A program made the position numbers and the translations under genes. From NCBI GenBank assembly GCA_002633025.1, contig NMRB01001161.1:64070-128069 (forward strand): a DNA stretch of 64,000 nucleotides, read 5' to 3'. Numbering within the stretch: the first letter of the stretch is position 1; the number at the start of each line of letters is the position of its first letter. Of the stretch, positions 24,298 to 37,540 are shown piece by piece. The notes under the pieces are model-generated. The model saw only the letters and a list, made by a program, of their open reading frames with translations. It was not told the origin of the DNA and made no database searches. This DNA is from Notospermus geniculatus. Its lineage: Eukaryota > Nemertea > Pilidiophora > Heteronemertea > Lineidae.

Positions 24298-27200
24298 CTG
24301 AGCTACCAACTTACTCAAGGCCTGACCAAAGTTCCTGGAAAAAGAATAATGAAATCGTTTCTACATTGTGTAAGGTCTATGGAAAGTCAGAGATTCTGGA
24401 TGCACCAACTCTCCATGAACCATCCCTGTCAAATCTTGTCTGATCTTCATGATCTGGGCACTCGAGGAAGAGTCAGTTTATATTCACCACACTTAAGACC
24501 AAGTGATATTCAAGGCCTACCTATTTGTAGCTCCACACTTCAGGCTTGATAGAAGATTGTCCTTTTCCTTACTGCTAATACACTGATCATAGGCTGAGAC
24601 CAAACTGGAAGTGAGATGAATACAGAGCTGTTAAACAGTGCTAGCTTACTATGTTGCTTGGGTTAGATTGAGTACTCTCGCTCTCACTCTGTTCATAGGC
24701 CGAGGTATTCAAAAGCATTGTGTCACGGAGCTGCTTCGACTGTACATGTAGTCCTAATCACACAAGGCCTACCTTTGAGGAGTGCTGTATTTGTTCAGTA
24801 AAGCCAGAGCCTTCTCTTGAGACATCCGATAGATCTGTATCAACTGTTTACCAAAGTGTTCCTTGACTGTTAGTGCCTGGAATGGAGACAAGACATTGGG
24901 TGAACGTACACATCTACAGGGTACACACACATGAACATATACATGCAGCACAGCTAAACGACATCGGCTGAACTTTCACTACCCAAACCTTACAGACACC
25001 GACCTGATTTTTCACACTGCATTTGTTGAATTCATCGAAAGTCATGAGATGCAGCTGGGGTGATGTGATGTCAAACTCTTCTCTGTCGTCACTGTCGTCT
25101 TTGGAGCAGGCAATTAAAGTTTTCCTCTGAAAAGGGAAACGCGAGTCAAGGATTTCATCATGTTGCAGAGGTACAGAACATGCTTTGACGAGGAAAATCA
25201 AGCCATTTCACACAGGCCTACTTTTCCTCTAAGCTGAACAGCTTATCTACTCACCATTATACACTTCACAATTCACATAGGCCTACATCCACTTACTGTT
25301 ATACACTTCTGTAGATATCTTGTCATGATTGTCAAATAGGCCACAGATTCTTTTTGGTCGTTTGTATACTTCACGAAGAAATTGTCCACAATCTGAAACG
25401 TCAAGAATGAGAATTGATAAAACATTAGAAGATGTTCTCCCTATGCCCACAGGTGGCGCCGACTTCAAATCAAAGCTTCTGAATGCTTTTGAACAGCCTA
25501 ACAGAAAGTGTAAATCAAGACAAGAGGAGCAGAGCTGGAAACAGAGCAGAGTCAGTTTTGTGGGATTGGCATCCTTAACCTTCAGCTGCCCTAACCAAGA
25601 TCACATGGAGTAGGAGACATACCTGAGTATTCGTTATTGCTTGGTTCAAGGTATCCTCCGGTAGACTTAGATTCTGTGCAGATCCATATTTCTCCACCAG
25701 GTAAACCGGCTTTCTTAATCCACACTGTCGCAGGCGAAACTGAAAGCAAGATTGGTTCAAGATCTGTAAAACTTTCTGACAAGAACAAGGCAAGTGTCCT
25801 GCTTAAGGATAGACTCTACCTTTTGTTCCTTGAAGCGGCCATCTTTTATGCTACCAGCTAAATCGTCCATGCGTTTCCTTTCGATGACAAAGTCCAAGAC
25901 TAGTTCCCTGCCCTTTGGTGCTCGTAGCTGGTCTGGAAAGTGAAGACAAGATATTGAATGGTGGAGAAAAGCAATAAGAAAAGCCATTCTGTAGATCTAC
26001 TGGAGTACTTACTGTGGTCGAGTGCCACCTTCTCTCTTGCAATCCATACAAAGTCACCAACAGCTAAATTCCTCACATCACATTGGACACCATTCTTCAT
26101 CAGCTCTGGAAGAAGGTTTTTCTTGCTGCAGCCACTGAAAGCGAAGGAGATAGAACCATCTCAGTCAGACTGTAATGGAAATTCTGATGCTCAACTTAAA
26201 CTTGAAAAGAAAATACCCACGCTCCGAAATGCTCCCTGTTATCGACACACAGAACCACCTCAAACTCTCCAGGCTGGAATATGAACTTTGGCACAGTGCA
26301 GCTCCCTGTTGACTCCACTGAATTGACACTGCTTTGTGAATCCTGACTCGTGGATTCTTGACTAGAACTAGCAGCATATGGCGCTGTTGGCACAAATGTT
26401 TTAGGAAGATCTGTCACGAGTTGAGATCTGGATGAAGGAGGTTCCACTCTTTCAGGAACACAACTCTTGGCAGCAGGAGCAACTGATGGCACTTTTTTAC
26501 TTTTCGTCGGCACTTTGCCTGATGCAACAGCTGGCTTTTCAACTCCAGCAGGAGGCTGTAGACTGGAACAGGCAGCTGCATCTTCATGATGGATATAGGC
26601 ATAGACGTTGGGTCCTTCACGGTTCCTGAAACACAACACAATATGGTCAGACATCCGAGACATCGGGTCGAAAACAACATGGTCAGAGGTCAACATCATC
26701 ATAGCTGTAATGTACCTTTCAGACCCATCACAGATAACATGGTGGGGGTCAGAGATAGGTGCAGATATTGGATTGTTCATGACCCTTGGTACAACACACT
26801 TGAGCTCATGAAGGGCAAAGAAATTGGTTCCTTCATGAGCACTGAAGAAAAGCTCTCTATGTAAAGCCCTGATGAAATAGTGACCCAACCTTGAATTGTC
26901 CAGTTTGTACCTCAGTGGTGAGACTAGTAGATCATAATAGTTACACTTGATCAGCAGGCCAATGGACACCTCCTCTGGAAAAGGACAAGTTTTATGCATC
27001 AACTTCATAGTACAAGTATTCATTCTACTGAATGACTGAGGGTTCTGTCACTCCTTGTCAAAGGTGCCATCTACAATCACAAAGGAATCATACCAAGAGG
27101 CAGAGCTCCAGTCAAACATAAAGTAGCACAATGAAACTGTAACACTTACCATCCACGAGTACACAAGCCTCTTCCTTCTTCTTGACCGGTTTGCCTGTGT

Positions 27201-29533
27201 TGTCAATGTAAGTGAACTGAAGACCAGTAGCATCACAAAGACTCCTGAAAAACAATAACACCATGGCATTAGTAGGCCTCTTTTCATAGAAGCAATACAT
27301 GTAGAGTAAATACTGCTTATATACTTACAGGTTCACTGGGCCAGGTTCCTCTGCTGGGATATCCTCTTGTACAACTATATCACTATCACTATCACTATCG
27401 CTGAGGCTATGGGTACCGTATCCAGATCGCCCCGTCTCTACCATTGCCGGGGGAACTGCAGGCACTCTGAAGTGAAAGCACAGAATGAGAACATGCGATG
27501 AGGGAGGGATGCTGGAGAAACTGCAGCAACTTGGCTGAAGAAGAAACTTACTTTTTCTGGGTAGTTTTCTTTTGAGGAGCTCCGACAGCTGATGTTGGCT
27601 TCTTCACTGGAGAGACTGCATTCGTTGTAAACTGTGGTATATTCTCTGCACGATGGTCAGCCCCTCCCTGTGCTTGCTCAGCAGCGAGGATTTTGTGAGC
27701 TAGTTCACAGCCAGCGTCTGTGATGGAATACCTGGAAGGTAAAGTGGGAATCATCAGGTCACACGTATTGAACCTTCCACGATGCCACTGGTAACTTGTA
27801 GGTCTACTTACTTGGCAGGGCTGCTTGCTTTCAAAACCAGACCTTTCTTGACTAGTGTTCCCATTGACGACCAGGCTGTGTACCTTGATCCAGGATCAGG
27901 CTGAAATGATACAAAACTGCATATGAAAACTTTTTTCCCAACCAGACTGTTAGAAAGAACTTAGCCTCATGTAGGGCCTAATAATCTGTTAAATTCCTCA
28001 GCTAGGATTCAATCCCCGCTGGATGAAAGCTTTACAGGGTGGGGGCTCCAGTTCTAATTCCAGTTATATTTGGCACACAGCTCTTCATTTTAAGACTTAT
28101 ATCCTACTTACAATTGTGAATGATTTTTCAGACAACGGTTGTGCATCTTGCATTAGTTCCTTTTTCAACATGTAACCTCTGCTGTGGGGCATCTGAAAGG
28201 AATAAATGATACAGGAATAGAAGGGCAACCAAGCCGCTGACACTAACAAGGGGAGCTGGTTTTTACATCATTCAATAGTAGCCTGTACCAAGTGGAAATA
28301 CAACTGATTCTGTACTGACTGTTGCTTCAATATCCTTGCTTTAGGACTGTAAGCCAGTGTCAGTTCTTCAGGTCCCACATACCATTACCACCCTGGTGAA
28401 TGATACCTGACCAGTCACCACCCTCTGAAGGTCACCAGGAACCTTGACCCCAAACTGACCTAAAGGTCATACTTCACACTCTCACCTGTTGATTACGATA
28501 CAGGGCAATAAGGATGGCATATGGTCCTGATCTATATGCAGGGATGTACTCCTTGTCTTTGCGGGGTGTTTTCTGAAAGGTTTGAGAACAAGATGATTTG
28601 TCTTCACATCCAGTTGATTGTTTGAAGGCAAGATGTTGGGCATTAAAGTGAAGGAATGTGATGAGAGGGGTAATTTACCTTTTTTCCACCAGGGGTAGCG
28701 TTCAGACCATCATCAGGTGGAGGTGGGATAACCAAATGTGCAAACTGAGGATCAGGGGCTGGCTCCCAGGAACGATGACCAGGAACAGGCACCTCGGCTT
28801 TCTTTGCCTTTTTCTTCCGTTTGACAGGAGTAACTGGTTCATCATCCACAACAGGCGGAGCAGGTAGCTCACCACCTGAAATACAAAGATAGGAGTACAA
28901 AGGATAGACAGGGCCCTTATTTAACTTCTGACATGCCACTATGGCTCGCAATTAGCACTGCCTCAAACCGTTACAAGAGAAAATTTTGTCAGAAAGGTAA
29001 ATTTCAGAACTTTACAGAGACTTACCATGCATTGCACGGTATTCTGCCAACTTTCTGTCCAACATCGAACATGTTTTATCACCAAAATGTTCCAGAATTT
29101 TACAGTCTTTTCCAGTTGGCAGTGGTAGAGGGTACCGCTTCAGGGAATTGATTGCCTAAAACAGTAAAAGGGAGGAAAACTAACTTGAAGGTCGCATTTC
29201 AATTGAAACAGTAGAATGGCTCGAGTAACCTCCAAGCTCAAGTATCAGGTTTTCCAATGAATTTCATCCTCCCACAGCAGGGATTTTTACCTCGCTCCTC
29301 TTCATCCACTCACCCCAACTTTGTTTGCAAGTGTATGAAGAGGAGCGAGACCAAAGCCCTGCTATGGGAGGATGAATAAATTTGGGTCATACCTTTGAAT
29401 AGTTGAATGCACTCTTCCAACCCTTTTCATTGGCTTCATCCCTCCATTCTGTCAACCACTGGAGGAACAAGGGATTGGCACAGACTGCCCTTTTCTTCTT
29501 CCTCTTACCCAGCAGCGGATGGTCGTCAGGCAT
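24265..29533 (-). CDS. MUS81: MUS81 structure-specific endonuclease subunit, complete
   Basis: Catalytic subunit of the MUS81-EME nuclease, which cuts branched DNA such as replication forks and recombination intermediates. Exons, 5' to 3': 29533-29393, 29155-29026, 28875-28679, 28572-28486, 28192-28112, 27900-27812, 27731-27552, 27466-27329, 27244-27150, 26974-26890, 26625-26221, 26134-26013, 25932-25820, 25739-25623, 25392-25297, 25126-25004, 24876-24773, 24604-24521, 24334-24265. They sum to 2,457 nt (818 codons plus stop) with all phases consistent. The N-terminal HhH region contains [16 protein letters not shown] winged-helix-like region follows (exons 4-7). The XPF-type nuclease has [19 protein letters not shown] (Asp570) and the ERKRMDDL signature at about 601-608. 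A C-terminal HhH2 ends in TTGPLPP. It is longer than human (551) because exons 8-11 add a low-complexity linker with an SDSDSDSD acidic run. The exon at 26974-26890 is placed mainly because it alone restores the phase. Confidence 0.95.
29264..29374. mobile_element. hAT-like fold-back MITE, copy 2 (MUS81 intron 1)
   Basis: Same arms as copy 1: 'tcatcctcccacagcaggg' on the left and 'ccctgctatgggaggatg' on the right. The flanks aatgaatt and aataaatt match at 7 of 8 positions, consistent with a target-site duplication. It ends 18 bp from the MUS81 exon-1 splice donor. Confidence 0.75.
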
Positions 29534-30383
29534 GGCTCCACTTTACATCAGGTCAACACAAAAGAATTTTAAAGCCCCACAGTATTGAATTTTACTGGAT
29601 TTTCAAAGTGTTGGGAGAATGCTGGTCGAGGTCTCATAGCATCGTGAAGGTCCCCAAAATGCCTGCCTGATGCGTATTTCCGAGAATCAAGGCCTAGTTT
29701 NGTTTCACAAATCACCGTTTGTGCTGACGGCCGAAATGGCGGCCATTTTGAAATGACGCAATGCATCGCGCACGTGTAAACTGCACTGAACAGCATCGCG
29801 AAATGAAATGGGTTTTGAGAAAGAGATCCGTTATGCAGGCCTTACGCAAAAAATGAAGATAGCAGAAAGATACCGGCAAGAAAGACAAGTTTATTGATGT
29901 ATGGTATGTTGAATTTGGCCCAGCCGTTGAGGAGATATCGGCCGAAAACCTCGCGCCAAGGGGATTTGGAATGAAGAGTAAATGCTGTAGGCTACTTCCT
30001 GTAGCCTTCATGTCATTAATGTACACTCAACACCTGTCAAAGCATGCAAAGCGCGGGACGTGGTGTAGGCCCGGCCTAAAAGAGTCGCAGATCCAACAAC
30101 GACAGGCTGAATGTGTGGGACAAATTGTTGTCACATCAAAATCTACATTATCAGATTGCAATCTGCTCACCATGTAAGTAACGATTTGAACAAGGATTGC
30201 TTCAAAAAGAGAAGATTTGAATTGACCGCCTCTCAAAGTCGCCCGCAGTCCTGTCATTCCCACCGCATGGCCGTCTATATCTCGTCAGGAAGTTGGGAAA
30301 TGAACGCCAGCCGAATGCACTCGGACTTCACTGAGTTTAGGAGTTGATACTCTCCAACTCCCCACCGAGTCTCAACAACCAAG
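29534..30383. promoter_or_regulatory. Head-to-head promoter interval, MUS81 / PNPT1
   Basis: The start codons of MUS81 (29533, minus) and PNPT1 (30384, plus) diverge with 850 bp between them. 'gccgaaatggcggccatttt' around 29730 resembles the YY1-type 'atggcggc' sites of housekeeping promoters. One ambiguous base sits at 29701. No other gene was found in the interval. A shared bidirectional promoter is inferred from spacing. Confidence 0.6.
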
Positions 30384-33300
30384 ATGTCAGCCTCCATGTG
30401 CAGGCTGTGTGGCTCCAAAATAAACACTAAATTACTGAATAACTTACATCGACAAGCAAATGATTGTTTTAGATCAGTTAGAAATAAGAATGTATGGGCT
30501 GGAGAAAATGTTGGAAGTGTTGACATCGACATTGGCGGGAAGTAAGTCGTTGAAAAGTCTTCTTCTTCTGTGAATGTTCAACAGCTCTGTGCTTAGCACA
30601 GTGTATTACACTGCACAATGTACATCAGTACATGTATGTAAATGTCCCAAGGCCAAATGCTAAGTTGTGAACACCATTGATCCTTATGCCATTATTTTGA
30701 TCTGTTATCGCTGTCGGTTTTCTTTTTGCAGGAAACTGAAGATTAGTACAGGCAAATTGGCCAGATTTGCTGATGGAACGTCTGTGGCTCAGGTTAGTTT
30801 TTTTTTGGCCTGCTACGGATGGGGGGGGTACGTGGGGGGGGGGGCACTGAAGTCTGATATGGGTGACAAAGACATTACAAAAATGGATAGCATACAGAGT
30901 GGCGATACGTCTCTTACTCTTGCAAGAAAATGAATGCATTAATCAAATGTTAATTGTTACTTTCACTTTCAGCTTGGAGAAACGTCAGTCATGGTGACAG
31001 CTGTCAGCAAAACTAAGCCGAGCACTGCTTCATTTCTACCTTTAACAGTGAGTACAACTTGTTCTGCTTTAAATTGTAACTGAGTCTAACAATCACTCTT
31101 GGAAATGAGGATCAGTCCACAGGCAGATTCCTAAATGGAGTTGATGATACCAGTAGGCCTAATCGCTAGGTGCTATCAGTGAGTGATGGGTATTTGTCCT
31201 GGTTACTTGTACTGATAATCATTTTCAGGTGGATTTCCGTCAGAAGGCAGCCGCTGCTGGCCGCATTCCCACAAACTACTTGCGTCGAGAAATCGGAGCT
31301 TCTGAAGCTGAGATATTATCAGGACGGATGATTGGTGAGTATGTTGTCAATGCATTACATGAGGATTAGTGCTATAGGTGTATCCAGCAATTCAAATGGA
31401 AATGTCTCATGTAGAAAGATTTGGCAATGAACTTTGACATAATGGAGCACATTATCTGTATCATGTCTATCATTGTCTTTCAGATCGATCTCTGCGTCCC
31501 CTTTTTCCCGCCGGATATTTCTATGAAACACAACTCGTTTGCAACCAGCTTGCAATAGATGGTCTCCATGATCCTGATGTCATCTCAATTAATGCAGGTA
31601 TGCCGCTATACAAACAGAACTTTTGTGATTAACTTCCCAAAATATCTTTGAGGAAAACTCACCATCAGGGTTCCTGCAAGGTCTTAAAAAGTCTTAAAAA
31701 GTCTTAAATTTGGCACTTCCATTTTCAAGGCCTTAAAAAGTCTTAAATTTGATAATTTCTGTGGGAAGGTCTTAAAAAGGTCTTAAATTTCATATCAAGG
31801 CAGTTGTAAAAAATTGGCAGCAGATGTCAGGAAATCGCATCTCCGGGCTTCTGAAAATCAAAATTTTTCTGGGGGAGGGCCCCCCAGGCCCCCCGCCCAA
31901 GTACCAAAACCCACTTTCTTGGCCGTGTCGGTCCCTGTCATTCTGCCCTTGCAGAAACCCTTCCAGGGATGTTCAGGGGCTTCATTTAGAAGAAAATAGG
32001 TCTTAAATTTTGCCGATACTTGGTCTTAAAAAGTCTTAAAAAGGTCTTAAATTTGGTGCTCCACAGGCTGCAGGAACCCTGCACCATAGTAGATTATCCT
32101 TGTTGATTTCCTGACTTCATACTCTACTTGTACTAGCAATCCCAACTGTATTTTCATGAAGTCAGTTTTGCCAACCATCCTTCACTGGATTCCTCGACTC
32201 CATCTCATCTTTTTCAGCCTCAGCAGCCCTGTCTGTTTCTGATATACCCTGGAATGGACCCGTTGGTAAGTAATGGTGATGCAGTCACTGGGCAGCTTCT
32301 TTGAGACCTAGATAGAAATGTTGTTCTATGAAGAAGCGATGTTTTGAATTGGATTTGTTAAAGGTACAACCCAGTATACTTTGGGTCTGAACGTTGAACT
32401 GGGGTGGTGGTTTCTTTGCAGAGGTATATCCACTGCAGAGTTATCGTTTCTCTGATTTCAGGTGCTGTGAGAGTAGGCTTTATTGACAATGAAGTTGTGA
32501 TCAACCCCACCAGACAAGAACTTGCTATGAGCCGGTTGAATCTGGTCCTTGCTGGTACAAACAAGGAGAAAATTGGTGAGTGTTTGTCCCTTTTGGACCC
32601 AGTTGTTCAACTTTTGTTTGACAACAACAACAGTGAGCAATATCCAGGGTTAAAGTTTGCTCAAAAAAGCAATTCCTGCAGCTGTTACCTATTTGTTTGT
32701 TTCAAGATTTCCATTTCTGACCTGGTCACTGCGAACTCTTTCCCTTCTTCAGTTATGTTTGACGCCTCAGCTGACAGAATTCTCCCAGAAGATTTCAAAA
32801 GGGCAATAGTGGAAGGCATCAAACATACAGAGAAGATTGTACAGCAAATGGAAGTGTTACAACAGGAATACGGGCAGGAGAAACGGACATATGAGCCGGT
32901 TGTGGTGACAGTCACAGAGGAAGTTATGCAGGCCACAGAAAGGTAACGCAACCTATGTGGGGATCAAACCAAGCCAATATGCTGAGCTCTGGTGTATCAC
33001 TTTCCAATTTTGAAGGCGTTGTTTTTTCTCTGCTTTTACTATTACCTCATTGTCAATGGTGACCTTCTCTCTTCAGTTTGGGCTCTGCGAGGATTAAGGC
33101 CATATTAACAGATTTCAAACATGATAAGGTAAATCTTCGTTGAGACTTCAATACATCTGAACAGAACGCATGGCTATTTGACCCATTGGTGTTCAGTGTA
33201 GGAAACGATTCGTAAATCTATCAGTGAAGCATGTAGATTTATATCATGTTCGATTAGACCTTGTGATGTCTTAGGGCCTCTGACCATCACTAGTTGTTGT

Positions 33301-36300
33301 CTCTTTCTAGATCTCAAGAGATAACGCTTTATCTGATGTTAGAAAAGATGTGCTTGAGAAACTAAAAGGTGAGAAATATTTCATTCTCCGTGTTCCTTGA
33401 TTCTAAATGAAAGTCAGGGTCAGTCTGTAGTTTCCACCATCGATAGGTTAAGGAGTACCAGAACAGAAAATGTAGTGGCCTTTATGAGCCTGTTTGGGAC
33501 AAGATGATACATAACTATAGTGGCTCTGCTAGTCAGTTCCAGTAATCATTTGGAAACCAGAGAAGCGCTGGCATGATGACCCATTGATCATCTGGGACAA
33601 CAGCCCAGAAGACCTTGATCCACAATACCTCTGGTGTCCAAGTTGGCAACATCTCTTGTTGTTTTCCAGAAAACTTCCCTGATACAGACCCTGGTGCTTT
33701 CTCGGAAGCTTGTAATAATCTGACTAAAAGTATATTTAGGGATCTTATACTCGATGAGAATATAAGGTAAGTGCTGGTATCATCTCTTACGATAGCAAAG
33801 TTACATGTAGTTGGTCATTAGGGAAAGAGGGTCAATGGTTTTGAGTTAGGCTCTTTAAGTTGGAGCTAGCCTCAAGCCTGAATGCTGTGCTATAGAACAC
33901 ACCTACATTACATGATGAAGGCAACCCTTCTTACATTTTGCTGTATGTGATACTTCAGATGTGATGGGCGACAACTAACAGATCTTCGTCAGATATCCTG
34001 TGAGAAAGATCTCTATAAACCTCTCCATGGATCTGCACTCTTTCAGAGGGGACAGACACAGGTATGGAAAATAATTAACCTTCCAAGCCTTCCTTTGGAT
34101 TTACAGACATAAACCGGAAGTTTGTAGAGGACTCATCACGTACTTTATCATTTCTCATCTCCAGGTATTATGTACAGTAACATTTGACTCCATAGACTCG
34201 GCCTTCAAGAATAATCCTATATCTGTGTTAACAGGGTAAGTTGGTATCTTCTCCTTTCCCTCTGATACTAGAACCCGACCACAAGTGGAGGCATCAACCG
34301 ACTAGTTCGGAGTGGTAGGATTCTTGAAACATTGCAGGAAGAATCGGGCTGGGCACATGAGGTGCTCAAACTTGAAATAGGCCAACTTTTTCAGGTGTAT
34401 GTGCATTTCATATCCTTTGTTTCATTGCAGTGGTTTGAAAGAGAAGAATTTTATGCTCCACTACGAGGTAAGTGATCCATATGACAAATCGATAGTCAAA
34501 TTCTCGTTTTCCCTCGAAAGAGCAGTGTGTGTACTGCAGACAGTTTTGCTATTTCCAGTTCCTTGGAGCACTCGTGCTGAAAAAGTGATGCATTCAACTC
34601 TGTGTTTGTTGATGGGCCCAAACAGTTCTGAGAGATATTGTGAAATGAGGACCTATATTCATTGGTTTTCAGTTTCCACCATATGCCACGAATGAGACCG
34701 GCCGGGCAGGTGCATTTGGGAGACGAGAACTTGGCCATGGTGAGTGTAACAAGATGGATATCTGCGTGGCACTGTGTGTCTTTGAGAGAGCAATCATAAG
34801 TATTTAGATACTGATCTGATCAGTTATTTGCATGTGTTGTACCAATTAATGGATAATTTCTTACTCTCTCTTCTTTCTCTCTAAAGGTGCTCTGGCTGAG
34901 AAGGCACTAAGACCAGTCGTACCCAGCGAGTTTCCTTTTACGATACGTCTCACGTCAGAGGTCTTGGAATCAAATGGTAAGTTGACGATCCTGATAAAAG
35001 TCATTGGTTGCCAAGAGGTCTGGACCCCTGAATCCACACCTTAGGGTATATGAAGTCCAGTTTTCTGTGGCCCTCTGTACAGTGATGTTTTGGCTCTTTG
35101 CATGACGTTGGTCTTGTCATCCTGGTGTTCTAATTCTGATTTTACTCATCTTCAACATATAGGTTCATCCTCAATGGCATCTGTCTGTGGTGGTAGCCTG
35201 GCCCTGATGGATGCAGGGGTTCCCATCTCTGATGCTGTAGCTGGTGTGGCCATCGGTTTAGTCAGTAGGAGTCATGATGATTCAACAGACCTGGCTGAGT
35301 ATAGGATTCTTACCGACCTGTTGGTGAGTTTGTTTGGAGAAATTCACTCTAGAATGACAACCTGTCCTTATCTTCATCTCAGATCTCAGTTTTATCACGG
35401 ACTCTGTCGGTTTGGACCAGTTAACTGGTAGGTCAGTCAACCTGAAGTTGACATATGAACTTGCCATGCATAGTTCCAGGGTACTAACGGTGGGCTAGTC
35501 CATCCCTAAGTTTATTGCATGAACTCTGTTCTTTCAGGGGATTGAAGACTACATGGGGGACATGGATTTCAAGATGGCGGGAACGAGAACAGGGATCACA
35601 GCACTGCAGGCCGACATCAAGCTGCCCGGTGTACCTCTCAAGGTTATTATGGATGCTGTGGACAGTGCCATGGGTAAGGCTTGAATCTACCGGTAACCTT
35701 TGATGTCCGTATTACTGAAACTTCAAGGTGATTTCGGCCACATTTGGGCAGCCTGTCACATCGTCATCAGAACACCAGTGAAACACCTCCTCTTGCCCAT
35801 GATTTCATTCATTAAGTTGGGTGATGGCAAGCTCTTCAGATGAAATTTTTGTCTTGCAGTTGGTAAATCAAGAATTCTTGACATCATGGATGACTGTATC
35901 AGTCAACCACGGGAGACACGAAAGTCGAACGGACCTGTGTCGGAAAAGCTCGAAGTTCCGTCATCAAAACGATCAAAATTTGTAGGCATTGGTGGATACA
36001 ATTTGAAGAAGATCTCAGCGGTGACTGGCGTGTCCGTGACAGCCATTGACGAATCCTCGTTTCATATGTTTGCTCCTAATCAAAGTGCCCTCGATGAGGC
36101 CAAGGAGATTATTGAGGAGTTGTTAGCTGAAGAGGTAAGTGTCGGCGGAACCTCGCATCCGATCATGAAGATACCTGGCTCTCTTTCCTGATTCCCAATT
36201 CGTAAATGTTTTTTCGTGATTTTTCTGCATAATTCTGCCCAACTCTACTATTTCAGCGAGAACCTGAGTTGGAATTTGGTGCTATATACACTGCAAAGGT

Positions 36301-37069
36301 GGTGGAAATAAGGTAAATATACAGAACATGAAATATCACAGTTTGTTCAAAGTTTGTCAGTACCGGTAAGCTCGTCCTTATTTTCCAGTAACTTGCCCCG
36401 ATAAACCTTCTGTTAAGTATGAATAACCGTCAGCTGTGTTGCCCTCAATCCAGTTTTCATCTCTTTTTAGGGAGTTCGGTGTCATGGTGCAGCTTCATCC
36501 CAAACTGCAACCAGCTCTTGTTCACAATTCACAGCTGGATCAAAGAAAGGTGGGTACTGTGACATCCTCTGCATCAAAGTGTAGTGCCTCTCATCTAAGA
36601 GGTCATAAGTTCAATCCTGGCTCTACCTACTCTCCCTAAAGGTGCTCCTCCATGTCAGAGCTTTCTCTCCCAAGTTGGCTCTCTGAAGGCAACTCTGCTG
36701 TAAAACTGCGAGAAGTCATTGGTTGGGAGTAAGCGGACAGGAAACCATGGTGAATTGCCCATAGAGCTAACATGTGCAAGAAATCTCATGTGGAGGAGTG
36801 CCTTAACTCTACTATCAAGTCCGCAGCAACCTGTTATGAAGGAGAACTGACTGATACATGGACTCAAGATGTGTATCTCTTGTCTCATTCCTGTTTCTCT
36901 GATGTATTTTCAGATTGATCATCCAAGTTCTGTGGGAATAAATGTTGGTGATGAAATACCTGTCAAATATTTCGGGCGTGATCCAGTCAGTGGAAGAACG
37001 AGATTGTCACGGAAGGTGCTCTTCTCTCCCGCTACGTCGGTTATAAAAACTCTTGGCAAGAAGACATGA
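30384..37069 (+). CDS. PNPT1: Polyribonucleotide nucleotidyltransferase 1, mitochondrial (PNPase), complete
   Basis: Phosphate-dependent 3'-5' exoribonuclease that works in mitochondrial RNA decay and RNA import. Exons: 30384-30541, 30732-30792, 30973-31047, 31229-31334, 31484-31597, 32218-32265, 32462-32575, 32753-32942, 33077-33128, 33311-33368, 33670-33766, 33959-34061, 34165-34235, 34431-34467, 34673-34739, 34887-34976, 35163-35323, 35538-35673, 35860-36134, 36257-36312, 36471-36549, 36914-37069. They total 2,304 nt (767 codons plus stop); human is 783. Domain order: RNase PH 1 (about 46-260), alpha-helical linker, RNase PH 2 (about 325-560), KH ([11 protein letters not shown]) and S1 ([20 protein letters not shown]). 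The catalytic cluster [10 protein letters not shown] is intact, with Asp538, Asp544 and Lys546 equivalent to E. coli D486, D492 and K494. The first 40 residues are Arg/Lys/Ser-rich without acidic residues, as expected of a mitochondrial presequence. AATAAA lies at 37298-37303. Confidence 0.96.
31666..32081. mobile_element. Non-autonomous element with CAGGGTTCCTGCA ends and GTCTTAAA repeats
   Basis: Perfect 13-bp inverted termini (CAGGGTTCCTGCA and TGCAGGAACCCTG) are flanked by the direct repeat caccat at 31660-31665 and 32082-32087. Both internal ends hold short arrays of 'ggtcttaaaaagtcttaaattt'. The middle (about 31822-31935) contains a 'caggaaatcgcatctccgggcttct' segment shared with 45213-45245. 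It sits in a PNPT1 intron. Confidence 0.85.
36576..36803. mobile_element. SINE fragment followed by a palindromic MITE
   Basis: The first 60 bp ('gtgtagtgcctctcatctaagaggtcataagttcaatcctgg') is a tRNA-derived SINE head. From 36639 the palindromic family seen at 3480-3775 and 55905-56080 follows ('gtgctcctccatgt' mirrored by 'catgtggaggagtgcc'). Both are in the last PNPT1 intron. Confidence 0.6.
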
Positions 37070-37540
37070 AGGTTGGAAAATCTAGTGTCCGGTGTCACCC
37101 CACCCCACCCCTTTAACTGATTGAGCCTAGGGTCAGAAGGGTTGACGACTCCTGTGTTCTCGCCATGCTCTCCAATGACTGGGTGAAGAGGCAAATGAAG
37201 TGGACTACAGGTGCCTTCACTTGTAAATGGAGAGTTTTGAAGTCAGTCTTTCAATGTATGCCCACGTCTGCTCTGGAGCCAGAATTATGCTTAGATGAAT
37301 AAACCATGTGATATTTTTACCAACTCTCGTTTTGTTTTGTTTCATCTGTCAGTTACTATGTATATGTGTCTCAGAGGTACTACCTCAAGAAAGATATGTA
37401 TTTCTATTGATTACAGTTGACATGTAAAGAGCCCATATCTGCTGAAGTCTCCCCACAGATTTCTCAAATATAGCTGAACATGTGCCAATCAACCACTGAC
37501 AGTTGACCCACTGTAGCAAAAGTAGAGGATTGGTGCAAAT

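Noticed and set aside
26585-26864. Plus-strand ORFs opposite MUS81
   Set aside because: They are antisense shadows over the exon 26625-26221 and its upstream intron.
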